Below are positions 1-12,019 of a stretch of DNA of 64,000 bases, piece after piece. Below the pieces are notes generated by a model. That model did no database searches and was not told where the DNA came from. It was given only the letters and a program-made list of their open reading frames with translations. A program made the translations under genes and the position numbers. The stretch's first letter is position 1. Each line of letters opens with the position of its first letter. Source of the stretch: Myotis daubentonii (Eukaryota; Chordata; Mammalia; Chiroptera; Vespertilionidae); the NCBI RefSeq assembly GCF_963259705.1, contig NC_081848.1:51173408-51237407 (forward strand). Reading direction: 5' to 3'.

Positions 1-340
1 CCTTCTTTAGGCAGCCTTTGTCTCATCCAGAGAAGCCATAACCTTCCCAGGTGCCCTTCCTTTTATGAATTTTCAGGGATTTGTGAATTTTCTGCTCCCT
101 GTCTCTGAACTCCCCCTCCAACACAGCCAATCAGTTCTATTGATTGCTTCTTCATGAACCACCGGCTTTGCTTTGATCCCAGCTCTTCAGACCCCCAATG
201 ATCCCCCTATTTAGACCTCAACCTCTCATGCCTAGATACTGCAATGACCCCTTAACTTGTTTCCCTTTGGGTTAATCCATTCTACCTATGTTCCCTGCTT
301 AAATTTCTTGAAACGCAGCTCAGAAAAATCTCACACTCCC
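1..340. other. No gene or clear repeat
   Basis: Non-repetitive mammalian-looking sequence. Both strands are stop-rich and I see no recognisable exon or repeat family. Confidence 0.5.
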
Positions 341-344
341 CACC

Positions 345-625
345 TCAAATAATGCAAACAGTGGTGCTAATTGAGCACTTAACCTGTGCACTTGACACAA
401 ATCATCTAACTTAATCCTCTCAACAACCCTACACGGTAGGTACTATTTTCATCTTCATTTTACATATACAAAACTGAAGGCACAGAGAGATTTAGTGACT
501 TGACACAGGTTACTGTACATACTTTGGGAGTGTCAGAGCTCAGCTTTGCGCTCAGACAGCCCAGCTCCAGTTCGGGTCCTTATACAGTGAACTCAGTCTT
601 TCTCACAACCTTAGTGGCTTCCACT
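345..625 (-). repeat. MIR SINE fragment (antisense)
   Basis: The order is that of an antisense MIR: a 'gagcacttaacctgtgc' segment, a 'taatcctctcaacaaccct' segment, a 'catcttcattttaca' segment and an accession-like tail. MIR is an ancient tRNA-derived SINE shared by all placental mammals. The copy is strongly diverged. Any open frame through it is fortuitous. Confidence 0.7.
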
Positions 626-824
626 GTCCACAGACCAGAATCCCTTTGTCTGCTCAAGGCCACTAGAATCCAGTTCTGTTCTGCCTGACCAATCACTAAC
701 TCTGCATCCAGACAGACACGTCTGTTTGCCAGAGAACCTTTGCTTCCTGCCAGCAGTTGCTCTCCTTTGCCTTGTTTTTAAACGGAATTCCTGACACCAT
801 CAGACTCTGACTGAGAATGTTGTC

Positions 825-965
825 ATTCATTCATGTCTTCTTCTTTAGTTCAATAAATATTTAAACATTTCCTATGGTGCCAATCACTGTGCTAGGTCCA
901 AGAGAATACCGCAGAGAACACACAAACACAGCCTCGTCCCCACGTGTGAACACTCTAGTGACTTC
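825..965 (-). repeat. L2 LINE 3' fragment (antisense)
   Basis: Contains 'cattcattcatg', 'tcaataaatattt' and 'actgtgctaggtcc' in the order expected of the antisense 3' end of L2, followed by the 'acacagcctcgtccccac' part. Old and diverged. Confidence 0.6.
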
Positions 966-1235
966 AAGCCCTGCTACCTTCCTCTGACCCCAGGTCAGAC
1001 TCCCCGTGGGCCTGGGCCGCATCTCCTCCCATGCTGCTCCCACTCGGTCTTGACCCCTTCCAACACAAACCCTGCTAGGATCCTGCTAAGCCGCTTGCCT
1101 GCGGGATCAGACCCCCTTTGGTTGTGTCATATGTAACCCATGCTTTGTAACGGCTCAAATGCTCCCTCTCAGGGAAGCTCAGCTCCAAGCCCCTTTCTGA
1201 TTCAGGGATGAGCTCCACCAGTAAAGGAAACTATG
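966..1235. other. Unique sequence, nothing recognised
   Basis: Moderately GC-rich, with no repeat signature or credible exon. Confidence 0.45.
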
Positions 1236-1239
1236 GTTG

Positions 1240-1400
1240 TACTCTAACCACATGCCAGGAACAGGGCTCCTGCAGACACCTCAGCAACCCTTCATGGAGG
1301 TGCTGCTATTATCCTTCTTTTACAGAAGAGAAAACAGAGGTCCAAAGAAGCTCCAGGTGGGACTCAGAGGTCTTGATCCTCTCCACAGCGCCCTGCTGCC
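1240..1400 (-). repeat. MIR fragment (antisense)
   Basis: 'acatgccaggaacagggct', then 'ggaggtgctgctattatcc', then 'cttttacagaagagaaaaca' follow the antisense MIR consensus. Strongly diverged. Confidence 0.6.
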
Positions 1401-2775
1401 TCCATGTCCCTATCATCCTGACTACCCCACGGGCTGGAGACAGGAGTCAAGAGCATGCTAATGGGGTTTGACTGCAATGGTGGATCAGTGTTTCTTTGAA
1501 CATCTCAAATACTATGTTCCTTCTTGCCTTTCTTTCACAGACCTATCTATTCAGTTGGTTGGTAGAGGGGGAGTGGTAGGGCTTTCCTTAACCGACCACA
1601 GGAAACTGAAATAGAATGAAGAAACATTTAACAGAACCCCAAAGATGTTCTTTGGAGGGGATGTTCTGTGTCTTTTCCTGCCAAACATTTGGTTATTTGG
1701 GGTGCTCTGGGAAGAAGTGCAGGTATGAACACCTGAAGAAGCCTCACTTCCTCTCCAGCAAAGAAATGGCCTGTCGTCCTGGACTGGGGACTCGGGGGGG
1801 GGGGAGGGGGGGCGGCGGCGGGGGCTGTCCAGCTCTGGGCAGAAAGCAGGAGATGGGCTGAGCACAGCTACGTGGCTGGAGGCCTACATGGGCTGAGGGC
1901 TGGAACAGCTGACGCCTGCTGACCAGGAAAAGCAGCCAGAACTGCTGAGATCTCAAAGGGGAGACAGGAGGTGAGCGAAGGACTCCAGCAGGTAGAGCGA
2001 AGCCCAGGCAGCAAGCAAAGCTTGAGATTGGGGAGGTGCCACCATTCACAGGGGGCCGACTGGTCTGAATAGGCCCAGAAAGGGGACTGGCCAGACCAGC
2101 CTTTAGAGCCCACTGGGGAATTGTGGTGCAGGGCAGGGGCTGAGGCAGGAGACCTGTGAGCTGGATAAGACCCAGGGAAGAGGGTGCTGCCATCAAAGTG
2201 CCCAGGTGCTCCAGGTAGACTCTGGGTCTTTAATAACCAAATCTTTCCAGGGCTGCTGAGCGCTGCCTGCCCATGAATCCTATCTCTCCAATCTTCCTCC
2301 CCTACCGCCCTCAACTCCCAGTCAGGGTGTTGGCACCTGTGTCTGCAACCGGGGGCATCCGTGGATGCAGTCATGGGGAACCAAAGAAATGTGATGACAG
2401 CAATCCTGACTCAGGGTCCAGGCCCAGCCCAGCCCCTGACAGAGGCCACGTGGCTCCGACGTGGCCTGTGCCCAGATGGGAATGGTCTCCACTGAGGGTC
2501 TCTTTCCTCCACGCAAGACCCATGGTTACTCACATTGGCCTCTGTACAAATGCTGTTTGAAAAGTTAGAGGTGCCACATTGATGCATGTTGACAATAGCT
2601 CAATGAGATCATATTTCAAAATGGCTTTCCCAGGAGGAGAAAGCAAGCCACACACAGCAACGATCTTTTCTTAGATTTTCTTAATGTGTCCGAGTCAGGT
2701 TACACACCCAGGACAGTCCAAGGGAAGAGGGCATACGTACATTTTTTAGGTACAGTCAGGACCCCTGAGAACTTC
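1400..2775. other. Unique GC-rich stretch with a G-run
   Basis: No gene recognised. At 1791-1826 there is a run of G tracts and GGC triplets that could form a G-quadruplex on the + strand. Open frames across it encode only low-complexity Pro/Gly-rich sequence, which GC bias explains. The remainder has no repeat I can name. Confidence 0.45.
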
Positions 2776-2784
2776 TATTTAGAG

Positions 2785-2885
2785 GAAAGGACCTGGGTTC
2801 AAGTGCTGGCGCTTGCTGAGTTACTGGGCACGCCACTTTACCTCTCTCAGCCTCTTCCTTTGTCGTAGCGAGATGTAAGAGGGGC
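2785..2885 (+). repeat. MIR fragment
   Basis: 'gacctgggttcaagtgctgg' and 'cactttacctctctcagcct' match the tRNA-related and central parts of sense MIR. Confidence 0.6.
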
Positions 2886-4555
2886 TTGTCACGTGTTGAG
2901 CACTGGGCGTGGTTCTGCTTGCCTGACTCAGATGGCGTCCCCTTCCCACCCCACCCTGTGCAGGCCTCCCTTCTGAAACCGCTCTAACCACACTAGTGAC
3001 CATCCCAGACCACGCACCCCGGTCTATAACCCAGCCTTGTCAGTAGGGCTGAACCAGAGTGTGGCTGTGGACATTCAGTGAAACTGACAGCTCCATGGCA
3101 GATTGGAATTCTTATTGTTGTTGTTATTCCTACAAGCGTAAGACCAGGGTTAGCGAATAGCCTCATGCTTACTCTGCTCCTCACATACAGCAGACATTAC
3201 TAATCAATCCAGCCCAGTGATGTCTGCAGTGGAGTGGGAGGGAAGCTGGAACAGAGAAAGGAAAGCTAGTTGTCACTGTGTCACTGCACAGGATTTATAG
3301 CTTAGGATACCAATACAAGGCTCAAATAAGTGCCCAATAATGCTCATCACTGGCCCTGTTTGGGTCCGAGGCCCACTCCTGGGCCCATTAGCTGCAATGG
3401 GGTAGGGAAAGGAGGCAGGATCACAAGGTAGTGAGAAATGCTGGTTATAGTAAGGCAGGTTTTTCTGCTCAGGTGGAGCTATTGTTCTCTAGAAAAGCCC
3501 TACCCTAGGCCCTGCAAGCAGTACCAAGTACATGGGAGATGAGCGAGCAAACAAACCTACAGAGCTTAAGCCACCGTGGCCACGATGACCTTCTAGAAAG
3601 GGCAAGAAGCGCCGACTCCGGCCTCTGTGCTGCACCTTTGGGCCGGCAGCAAGGTTCCCAACACCCACACATTGTCCAGCCAACCTCACAGAGGCCCACG
3701 ACCCTGCAGCCAGACAGTGGCCCCGGGAGGAAGGCGAGGCCCAGGGAGTCCTTGGCCAGGCTCTGAGAGCCCAGAAGCAACCACAATGAAATCCAGAAGG
3801 CTCTTCGGAGCAGCCTGCAGTTTGGGAACGGATCCTGCTAAGTCATAAATGCTTCAAATTCCTCAGCTTTTGCCTTCAGGGTTTCTGGCAGCCCCAGGCA
3901 GAGGGCGAGTGTTCAGGGACAGACACTGATTCTCCTTGGCTGGGGAAGGTCAGCCCAGGCCAGCCCGAGAAGCCAGCAGACCAGCCTCTCCTCCAGAAGA
4001 GTCCAGAGATGGGAACGGCACTCATTCCTCCCCCCTCCCCTGCCCCACCCTCAGCCAAGGAAGCTGCCAGATCCCAGCCAACATGACCTCTTCTGGGGAT
4101 CAATCACTAGTCTGTGTGGACACAAAGTCAGTACCTTGCTTCCGTCCAGGATGTCCCTGAAGGGCCATCCCAGCCTCAGAGCTCCAGGCCAGGGTGTGGA
4201 GACCGCTCCTGCAGCCGCCTCACAGTTCAGCTTCTCTCCCTGCCGATCCTGCTCCTACATAAGTATTGCCCCGCTGATCTGTGCTCGCAACAGGTGTATC
4301 TTGTTCCCTCACAGGTGTTCCTGCCATGGCTCCCCTGTATGCAAACAAACCTCCATCAGAGCCTGTTGCCCAGGAACCCCACCTGCGGCCACTTGGAAAG
4401 ACTCACGGGGTCTCAGTGCTGAGAATCGTGGTATCCAGCCCCGCCAGCTCACAGGGGAGACAGGCTGCCAAGGCCACGGAGCTGACTGGTGGCGGACCTG
4501 GCCCTAGGGGCCGTGGACCCCGATGCCCTCCACTTTTGTGGAACAATATTAAAAT
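2886..4555. other. Unique sequence, no gene supported
   Basis: About 1.7 kb without a recognisable repeat apart from short degraded pieces. Several open frames overlap on both strands. None shows a signal peptide, domain motif or splice-bounded exon that I recognise. Confidence 0.4.
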
Positions 4556-4557
4556 TG

Positions 4558-4745
4558 CCGAAATGTGTGAGCACCTACTTTGTATGTATCTCCCCCAATC
4601 TTCACCACAACCCTCTGACGGAGGTGTCATTATGTTTACATGTTACAGGTGGGAGAAATGAGTTGCCCAGGTGGCACAGCTTGGAAGGGTTGGAGGCAAA
4701 TTCCAGCCCAGGCCTGCGTGACCCCCGAGCCTGTAATCCTTGCAC
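4558..4745 (-). repeat. MIR fragment (antisense)
   Basis: 'gtgtgagcacctactttgta', 'ttcaccacaaccctctgac' and 'gttgcccaggtggcacagct' follow the antisense MIR consensus. Confidence 0.65.
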
Positions 4746-6215
4746 TGGCCACCGTGCTTCTGGCGTTCTGGTTGGGGAAGATGGGCCTTTGTTTATGACA
4801 CCTACCAGACGTCTGAGGAAGGATCCCTGGGGAAGTCCCCTGTGGGAGAGGCCTGTGCTCCCAGGCTCAGCCCCTGGGTAGAGTTGCTCTTTTTGCAGAT
4901 CAAGTTCCCACATTCCTCAGGGCAGCCCAGGAATGCCAGAGGTTGTCCAGTCAAGATCTCAACTCAATGCTCTGACACTCCCCAGGGATGTCCCCAAAGG
5001 TGACAGGAATGTGTCACACTCATGCTCTCTGCACTGACCGAGTCAGAAATGCTGACTCACGGAGGAGGCAGTAGGGACCTTCCAGGAGGAGGTAAATGGG
5101 GGAGTAGGAGTATAAAAGCCTCCTGATACACCAGCCAGGAGAGAGAAGGAAGGGGTATCTCCCCCAGAGGCAAGAAACAGGAATGGCAGGAAACCAGACA
5201 GGCAGGCCTACCAGTCCCCAGGGGACCCTTTGCACTGCGCCCACATGAGCACACACCCCCCAGGACCCTGTGCACCTCACGCAATGCGGCTTTTACCTGC
5301 AAATTCAGTCTCCTTCAGGCCCTGAGCTCACCGGGGACTCTCATGCCTAGTGGCCGAGTCTTTGAGGCTGTGGATCTGAGCAGCGGACTCTTGCTGTCCC
5401 CGCAGCACACCTGAGTTTCTGCCTCAGTTTCCCTGCCTGGCACTCTTATTTCCCAAAGGAATCATTGCTGATCATGAGTCCAGATTGCTCGACTGAGGTT
5501 CTGACATCATGCCCAGCCTTGCCTGCTTTCCTTCTCCAGGGCTGGGGATGGGGTGAGGGGAGGGGGGTAACCAGCATTTGTGCTCTGAACCATGGCCACT
5601 GGTTGTGGTCCTCCTTAAAGGGACAGAGTTCCCAGATCTCATGCACTGTTGATGGCAGAGGCCAGGGGATCAGGTGCCCATCCATGGAGGGTAGTTGGAG
5701 GGCGGCAGCACTCAATGGCTTGTGAAGCTCAGACAAGGTTTGGATGGGGTGGACCTGGGGGGAGACAGTCCCATAGGGAGACATGGAGTCCACTATCCAA
5801 CATCAGGCAGCAGGGGGTGGTTCTGGCCACCTGCCCAGCTAGTGACCAGGAGCTTGGCAGCTTGGAAGCTTCAGGGAAATCCCTGGAATTCAGCAATGAG
5901 CCCCAGACCAAGAAGTCCTCAAGGGCTGGGCTCTGAGGGCAGCTGAAGGACTACACTGCACCTGGACCAGGGACAGCCCTGGAGAAGGTGGGGTCAGCCA
6001 GAACAAAAAGTGCAGGGTCTGGACCTGGGGTATTTATACACTCAGCAATATTGGCCTCACAAAAGCCAAGAAGAAGTCCCTCAAAGTGGGCAATGCTGTG
6101 CCCAGGAATGTGTGCCAGGGACAAGCTGTACAGGTGCTCAGTCTTGGACAGAAGCATTTGGGCCGGAAAGCAGGACAGCCCAAGTGGCACCATGAGGTTC
6201 ATCATCAGTCAAGGA
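4746..6215. other. Unique sequence, no gene supported
   Basis: No repeat family or exon recognised outside the candidate TATA region. Confidence 0.4.
5045..5140 (+). promoter_or_regulatory. Candidate TATA box with AP-1/MARE-like sites
   Basis: A perfect TATAAAAG stands at about 5110-5117. About 50 bp upstream is TGCTGACTCA (5050-5059), which matches half of a Maf recognition element and a full AP-1 core, with another near-AP-1 site just before it. No downstream exon or open frame is recognisable, so this may be chance. Only the sequence motifs are seen; promoter function is inference. Confidence 0.2.
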
Positions 6216-6350
6216 GCCCTGAGACCGGTGTTCAAGACCCAACTCCACCCCAATCCCCCCCAACCCTGAGTTGCCGAGAGACCTTGTGAAAGTCACTTCA
6301 CCTGTAAGGTAAGTCTCTGTAGGAAATGAAGGGCCTGATCTAAAGGAATG
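6216..6350 (+). repeat. Probable MIR fragment
   Basis: 'ttcaagacccaactccacc' followed by 'gagaccttgtgaaagtcac' resembles the sense MIR segment from the B box to the 'gaccttgggcaagtcac' block. Diverged. Confidence 0.45.
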
Positions 6351-7055
6351 AAAAAGATGAACATGGGACTGTGGATGAGCATTTAACAAAGGGATTCTTT
6401 TCAAAGTTGGGGGCAGGGCTGAGGGAAGCCATGAGGGATGCTGATGCACTGGAGAGCAGCAGTACTGGGAGCTGGTACCACGCCAGGAACCCAATAAGTT
6501 CTAGAGCTACAAGAAAGGGCCGCCAAACAGGAGCCAGGGCTTTCGGTGAAGAATCGACTCACTACTGCCTCCCTGAGACCAGGCAGCGAGGGAACAGGGG
6601 GATGAACACCCCCTCTTTCTCCTCAGGCTCTCCCTCCATCTCCTGCTAGTGGCTCCTGGGCACAGAGACTGATGGAGAGAGAAAGTTAGGAAGCAGGGGG
6701 AGGAGAGAGAATACCCAGCACACCCTCTCTGAAGACACTTCCTCATCCCCAAACGAAGGAAGCAAACTCTGTCCGGCTCATCTCCAAGGAGGCTGAGGGT
6801 CAGGCAGGAGGTTCCAGCTCCAGAGGAAAGGGACTGAGTGGATTCTGAAGTCCCTTCCAGGTCTCAGAGTCCAGGATGTTCAGCAAATAGGATCACGAGA
6901 AAGAAGAGCTTCCTGGGCTGGGCACCTGGGGCTGAAGAGGAAAGTCTGGGCAGCTCGAGAGAGCCAGCCTGGAGACAGCAGAGTTCAAGTGTGAATTTAA
7001 GTGGCCGCCACAGGATCTGAACTAACGTCCTTAGGAGACAAGGGGTATATGGGAA
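6351..7055. other. Unique sequence with one half of a diverged duplicate
   Basis: No gene. Positions about 6862-6983 are similar in order and wording to about 8897-9003, for example 'agccagcctggagaca' in both. This suggests a low-copy unnamed repeat or an old local duplication. Confidence 0.4.
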
Positions 7056-7059
7056 AGGT

Positions 7060-7250
7060 GTGGCTAAAAGGCCCAGGTTCAAATTCTGCCTCTGCCATGT
7101 ATTAGCTATGGAAAGAAAGGCATTCAATCCTCTGTCAAAATGGGATACCCGCTCACAGGCTTGTTGTAAGGATTAAACACAGGAGATGATGTGTCAGGGC
7201 CTGGCATATCACATATTCCCATTAAGTAGGGCTCTTTCCTTTCTTAGAGA
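7060..7250 (+). repeat. MIR fragment
   Basis: 'cccaggttcaaattctgcc', 'gccatgtattagctatgg', 'gttgtaaggattaaacac' and 'gtcagggcctggcatat' follow the sense MIR consensus almost end to end. Confidence 0.75.
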
Positions 7251-7671
7251 CACAGGACCTGGAGAGAAATGACACGCACTTAGTGAAAATACTTAGAAAA
7301 TGAAAAAGCAAGTGAGCTCAGAGAGATGGGTTGCCTAGAAAACAAGTCCCCTTCAATAAGGGCTGGGAAGGTCCCCAAGAAACCCAGAAGTGCTGTAAGA
7401 CAAGTCACATGAGACCATAGAGTGACCCGGAGTGAACGTCCAGGGGTGGCTCAGCCTCGGGGCAGAGCAGGACTGTCGCTGGTCCAAAGCACGTACCACC
7501 CGAAGCCCTAGGTCTCCCTGCCTGCTCAGCAAAGCTCAGAGAGAGTGTGTACGACTTCATAGGGCACCCGGTGGCTTCCCAGTGCCTGGTGGCCGGGATA
7601 GGCAGGTAGGGCCATCCCTCAAGCGTGTGCTCTCCGATTGAGGGGCTGGCTTCTCGCGAGCTGCCGAGGTA

Positions 7672-7860
7672 CGTGAATTGGATGCAGAGCCAGCCGTCCT
7701 GGGTTCAGTGCCAGCTCTGCCACCACCTGCAGCTTCTCTTTGAGTCTCCTCTCACCTGCCGAAGGAGGAAGATAACCCCCCCACTTCAAAGGGTTTCCAT
7801 GAGAACTCAGAACGTGGATAAGCGCATGTACCCAAGGGTGCAAACAGCAGTGCTGCCTGC
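7672..7860 (+). repeat. MIR fragment
   Basis: 'gtcctgggttcagtgccag' and 'gggtttccatgagaactcag' follow the sense MIR order. More diverged than the copy at 7060. Confidence 0.55.
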
Positions 7861-8520
7861 TCACAGCTCTCCCCAGGGCTGAGGAGTTGCAGGAGAGAAA
7901 TGACTTCCCATCAAAGGCAGAGGAAGGGCTAACTCACCAGCACCGCAGCAGGAGGGAGCGTGTGCTGATTGGGACTGAGAACACAGACAACCAGTTCCCA
8001 AAACTCTGAACGCTGCGGTCCTGGGGGTTTGGAGTGGTACTAGCAGGGCAGGCTGATTGGACAGAAGTGACCTCCATGGGAGCTAACTCACCAAGATGGT
8101 GCTCAGAGCAAACTCAATCACTGCCGATCCTGACACCGCCCTGCAGGTCCACGGGAGAGCCATCCCGGTGAAAACTCGGCAGTGAGACCCAAGGCCGGGA
8201 ATGACAGAAGCTGGAAGGAGGGGAGTCTTGCCTGAGTCCTGCACAGATAACTCCCCTTGCAACTCTCAGACCCCGCCCCACCCGTGGTGCACTGGGATGC
8301 AGTACAAACTGGGTACTGTTCTCACTGCCAAGTGTGGGGTCAGTCATTCCCAGCAAATCTCTCTCTAATCCTTTCAAGAGCTCCAGGTGTTGGTGATGAG
8401 GGTAGCCAAACTAGGTAGACTCTGTCTATAAGCTTAATGATATTACTTTACAGAACCGGCCAACCAAAGAAGCTCCCGACTTCCTATTCTTTGTTAGAGA
8501 AAAAAAAAAAATGAGATCTT
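7861..8520. other. Unique sequence
   Basis: No repeat or exon recognised. A short A-run lies immediately before the SINE that starts at 8524. Confidence 0.4.
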
Positions 8521-8523
8521 AGG

Positions 8524-8712
8524 GCCCGGCCAGTGTAGCTCAACGGTTGGGCATCAACCTATGAACCAGGAGGTCACGGTTCGATTCCCAGTCAGGGCAC
8601 ATGCCCAGGTTGCAGGCTGGATCCCCAGTGTGGGGCATGCAGGAGGCAGCCGATCCATGATTATCTCTTTCTTTCTCTCTGAAATCAATAAAAAATATAT
8701 TTTTAAAAATGC
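8524..8712 (+). mobile_element. Ves SINE (lineage A)
   Basis: tRNA-derived SINE with an RNA polymerase III A-box-like segment (tgtagctcaacggttgg) and a B box (ggttcgattcc). The Ves body follows (gtcagggcacatgcccagg), then a pyrimidine-rich segment and an 'aaatcaataaaaa' tail. Flanks aaaatgagatcttagg and aaaatgccatcttagg are imperfect target-site duplications. Non-coding; L1 machinery mobilises such elements. Confidence 0.93.
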
Positions 8713-9846
8713 CATCTTAGGTAGATGGGTTCCTTTCTGGATGTGCTTGCTGGGCACCAGCTCCCAGCACACTCTGGCCCCATGCCAGCACGTGGTAAGT
8801 GTTCACGCTGTCATTCGTGCATGGGATGCTCTGCCATTCAGACCTAGAAAGACTGACACTCGCAGTCTAATATTTGGGCCTAACCCATTGGAGATGGACT
8901 CAGAGCCTAGGATTCTCCGAAAATAAAATCACCAGGAAGGACTGAGCAGGGTACCAGGGGCAGAAAAGTCTGGGGAAGCTCGCAGAGCCAGCCTGGAGAC
9001 ACAAACAAAGCAGCCTAGATCTAGGCCCAGCACATCTGAAAGGAGAGAAGGTTAAGCATTCCTGACCCAGGATCTCCAGAACTCAGCCCTGTAGTGGGAC
9101 GGGACAGTCTGGGCCTTCCTCTGTCTGTGGACTCCTGGTCCCATGTCCTGGGCCCTATCCCTCTTAGCCCAGCTGTCTGGACCCAGTTGACAAGGGTGAC
9201 AGCTCTTCCTGCAGTTCCTGCGCATCATAGCTGCTCCAGATGCTAGACCAGGCCGCGGGAGGTGGGGGGGGGGGGGGGAGGGCACGATTCTTGCTCTTTA
9301 AATGGCTGTCCCGGGACCTGTAAATAGGTCTATGCGGGAACAGACGGCACAGAGGAGGGTGTGTTTTGAAAGAGGGATAGGAGCTGAGTTGTGAAGGACC
9401 TAGAATGCCAAGCTAAGAGACTATCTTTGTCCTGCATTCAGGAACCAGGAAGGGTCTCTAGGTTTTCTAAGCCTGAAAGCAATAAAATCAGGTGTGACTA
9501 TGCAAAGGAAGGGAAAGAAGGGCGCTGTCTGATCCATGAGCCCACAGCCCCCTGGCCGCCAGAGCAGCACCAATGGGCACGTCAGCTCCTCTGAGCCCGA
9601 GTCCAGGTGCTAGGCTGGCTTTGTCCTGCCCTCTCTCGCCCACTCTACCCTAGGTTCCTTCCTCTTCTTGCCAGCATGACAAGGGATTTGGAGGGTCTTA
9701 CTGAAGGCCCAGGAGTCTCCCAGACTTCACAGTGCAGCACTGACTTGGAGACAGGTGGGTTGGGTTCTAGAACCAAAGTTCCTTTCCTTAAACAGGTCAT
9801 GACCCCCTCTAAGCTGGGTATTGTTTCTCTAAAATAGATTTGCTCA
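8713..9846. other. Unique sequence
   Basis: No gene recognised. About 8897-9003 is the partner of the diverged duplicate near 6862. A poly-G run lies at about 9263-9278. Confidence 0.4.
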
Positions 9847-10001
9847 CTCGGCTGGTGTGGCTCAGTGGTTGAGTGTCAACCTATGAACCAGAAGGTCATG
9901 GTTCGATTCACAGTCAGGGCACATGCCCAGGTTGCAGGCACAATCCCCAGTCGGGGGCATGCAGGAGGCAGCCGATCAGTGATTCTTCTCTCTCATCATT
10001 A

Positions 10002-10051
<50 letters not shown>

Positions 10052-10116
10052 TCCTCCCTCCCTCCCTCCTCCTTCTCCTCTGAAATCAATAAAAATATTT
10101 TTTAAAAATAAAATAA
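9847..10116 (+). mobile_element. Ves SINE (lineage A) with expanded CT tract
   Basis: Complete Ves SINE beginning 'ctcggctggtgtggctcag'. Its pyrimidine-rich segment has grown into a (CT)n run at about 10007-10048. Flanks aaaatagatttgctca and aaaatagcttgctca are imperfect target-site duplications. Confidence 0.93.
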
Positions 10117-10729
10117 AATAGCTTGCTCAATGCTGTGAGAATGCAATGAGATCGCCAGTGTGGAGGCTGCTAGTGTGTGGCCTGAGGACCCACAGAGAGG
10201 TCAGTGAATGCTTGCAGGATGTGAACCTGGCTAGCAGCTCAGGCTGGGGGCTCTGCAGGAGGAAGCCCCAGCCAGACCCAGCCCAGCAGGAAAAATGTTC
10301 CCTAACTGAGAGAGCTCCAGAGGGGTCACCAGTATTCCAAGGCCATGTCAGGCAGTGCTCTGACCCCTCTGCTGCCCCCTGGGTGGGAGGGGCTGGGCTC
10401 CTCTGCCAGGGTTTACAGGCTATTAATAGTTCTCGGCTGCAGGGCTGCAGGCCACTGTCCAAGGGGCTCCTCTTTTCCCCGCTGCTCTCGGCCGCATTGC
10501 TCTTTGTAACCACTTAGAAAGAGTTGTGTTGTTTGGGAAAGCTGGCGAGGAAGCGGGCATGAAATCTTTCCCTCGAGAGGACCACCACTTCCCCCACATT
10601 GTGGGTTTCCCAGCCCAGCAATGTATTTCATCTCCCTGCTGCCAGTCAGGGAAATGAAAGCCTTCTTTTCTGCTCTGCGTTTCAGGGTTTTCTTTACAGC
10701 AATTGTCTCTAAGTAGGAGTTCACATTGT

Positions 10730-10855
10730 CAGGCACTTTGGCGGTTTCTCATGAAATCCTGATCCCGAGATGGAGGCTACTTTCAGCCCCCTTTGCAGGT
10801 AAGAAGACTGAGGCTATAAGGGCTTATGTGATTCCGCCAGAGCTGAGGGCTGGCC
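10730..10855 (-). repeat. Probable MIR fragment (antisense)
   Basis: 'ggaggctactttcagcccc', 'tttgcaggtaagaagactgaggc' and 'tgattccgccagagctgag' weakly follow the antisense MIR consensus. Confidence 0.4.
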
Positions 10856-11875
10856 ATGGGATCCCCAGGAGCAACCTCGGGGCTTCTGCTTCCAGGGCCT
10901 GCACTTCCTCCCCAGTGCCCTCGCTGCCGCTCTGTCCCCAAGGAACTCCTTCCCCTGGCTTCTCAGAGCTCCTCTCCCAAGTGCACAGGAGTAGAGGACT
11001 CCAGAGTTTGAAAGGAACTCCCGAAGTTCCCACACAAGGCAGGAATGCAGACCTTTGTTACGAGATTCCCGGCGGATGGACATTCTATTTCCAGACGAGA
11101 AGTGAGGGGAACCAACCTGAACTAGCCCCCGGAGAAGTGCATCATCCGGGCTGCCTTCACTCACAACAAGGCGCTTAAGTTCTGACTTGACTGGCCTAGA
11201 CTTTAAGGAAAATCCATCTAGTGACAAGAATTCCAGGGCTGATGAATTCAGCGGCTCCATGATGTCACCAAGGACCCAGGTTCTTTCCAGTGCTCGGCTC
11301 TGCCATTCTCAGGGTGGGGGGGGGGGGGGGGGGTCGGGCGGTGATTCTTCACAGGGGCTGGAGACGGCTGCCTCTGTTCCAGGTGTCACAGGCGGCCTCA
11401 GTAAAGGCCAGTGGGAGAGAAGCAGGGTTTGGTTTGGTTTTCTTTTGTTTCTCCCTATGTGTCTCCTTCCTCTTTTTTTAAGCAAAGAAAGCTTTCTTGG
11501 CATCCTCCTTGGCCAGGACTGAGACCAATCACAGGCAAAGAGAATGAGATCAGCGGGATGACTGGCCTGGAACAGTGAGGATTTACCGTATGATATCTCT
11601 CTGGGGCACAGAGAGGCAGCACAGAGCCCTCGATACAACCAGAGACCTATCAGCAAGAAAAAAGGGGAGAATGTCTGGGGGGAGCTGACCTGCTATCTCT
11701 GTTCCTGATGGACACTATTTTCTCTGACTTACAGGTGAAAAAAAACATGGAGACTGAGAACTAAATGACTGGACTCCTCATCTGTTGGACTTGACCCAGC
11801 ATCTCACTCTCTTCTATAACCCCAAGAGTATCTAGAACAATGCGTTCCATTATAGCTGGTACCAAACAAACCAGC
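10856..11875. other. Unique sequence with poly-G run
   Basis: No gene supported. A pure G run of about 17 lies at 11319-11336 and could form a G-quadruplex or vary in length. The rest has no named repeat. Confidence 0.4.
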
Positions 11876-11879
11876 TCAG

Positions 11880-11975
11880 TGTAATGCAACCAGTGTTTAG
11901 GGGTTGCCTACTATGTGCCAAGAAGTTTGTAGGGTGCCGGGGGTATAATGAAGAGCTTACAATCTGGTACCTTTG
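11880..11975 (-). repeat. L2 3' fragment (antisense)
   Basis: 'cctactatgtgccaagaag' and 'atgaagagcttacaatctgg' match antisense L2. Confidence 0.55.

Positions 11976-11977
<2 letters not shown>

Positions 11978-12008
<31 letters not shown>
11978..12008 (+). repeat. (TTA)n microsatellite
   Basis: About ten perfect or near-perfect TTA repeats directly after the L2 fragment. Confidence 0.9.
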
Positions 12009-12019
12009 CTTTATTGTTG

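Noticed and set aside
1551..2374. Minus-strand Pro/Ser-rich open frames (104-168 codons)
   Set aside because: The frames overlap each other on one strand, cross a G-run, show no domain or splice signals, and are typical of GC-rich non-coding DNA.
10007..10048. CRISPR-like or satellite array
   Set aside because: It is the expanded CT segment of a Ves SINE; there are no spacers.
10413..11260. Open frames of 107-150 codons on both strands
   Set aside because: The strands mirror each other, there are no recognisable motifs, and part overlaps a MIR-like fragment.
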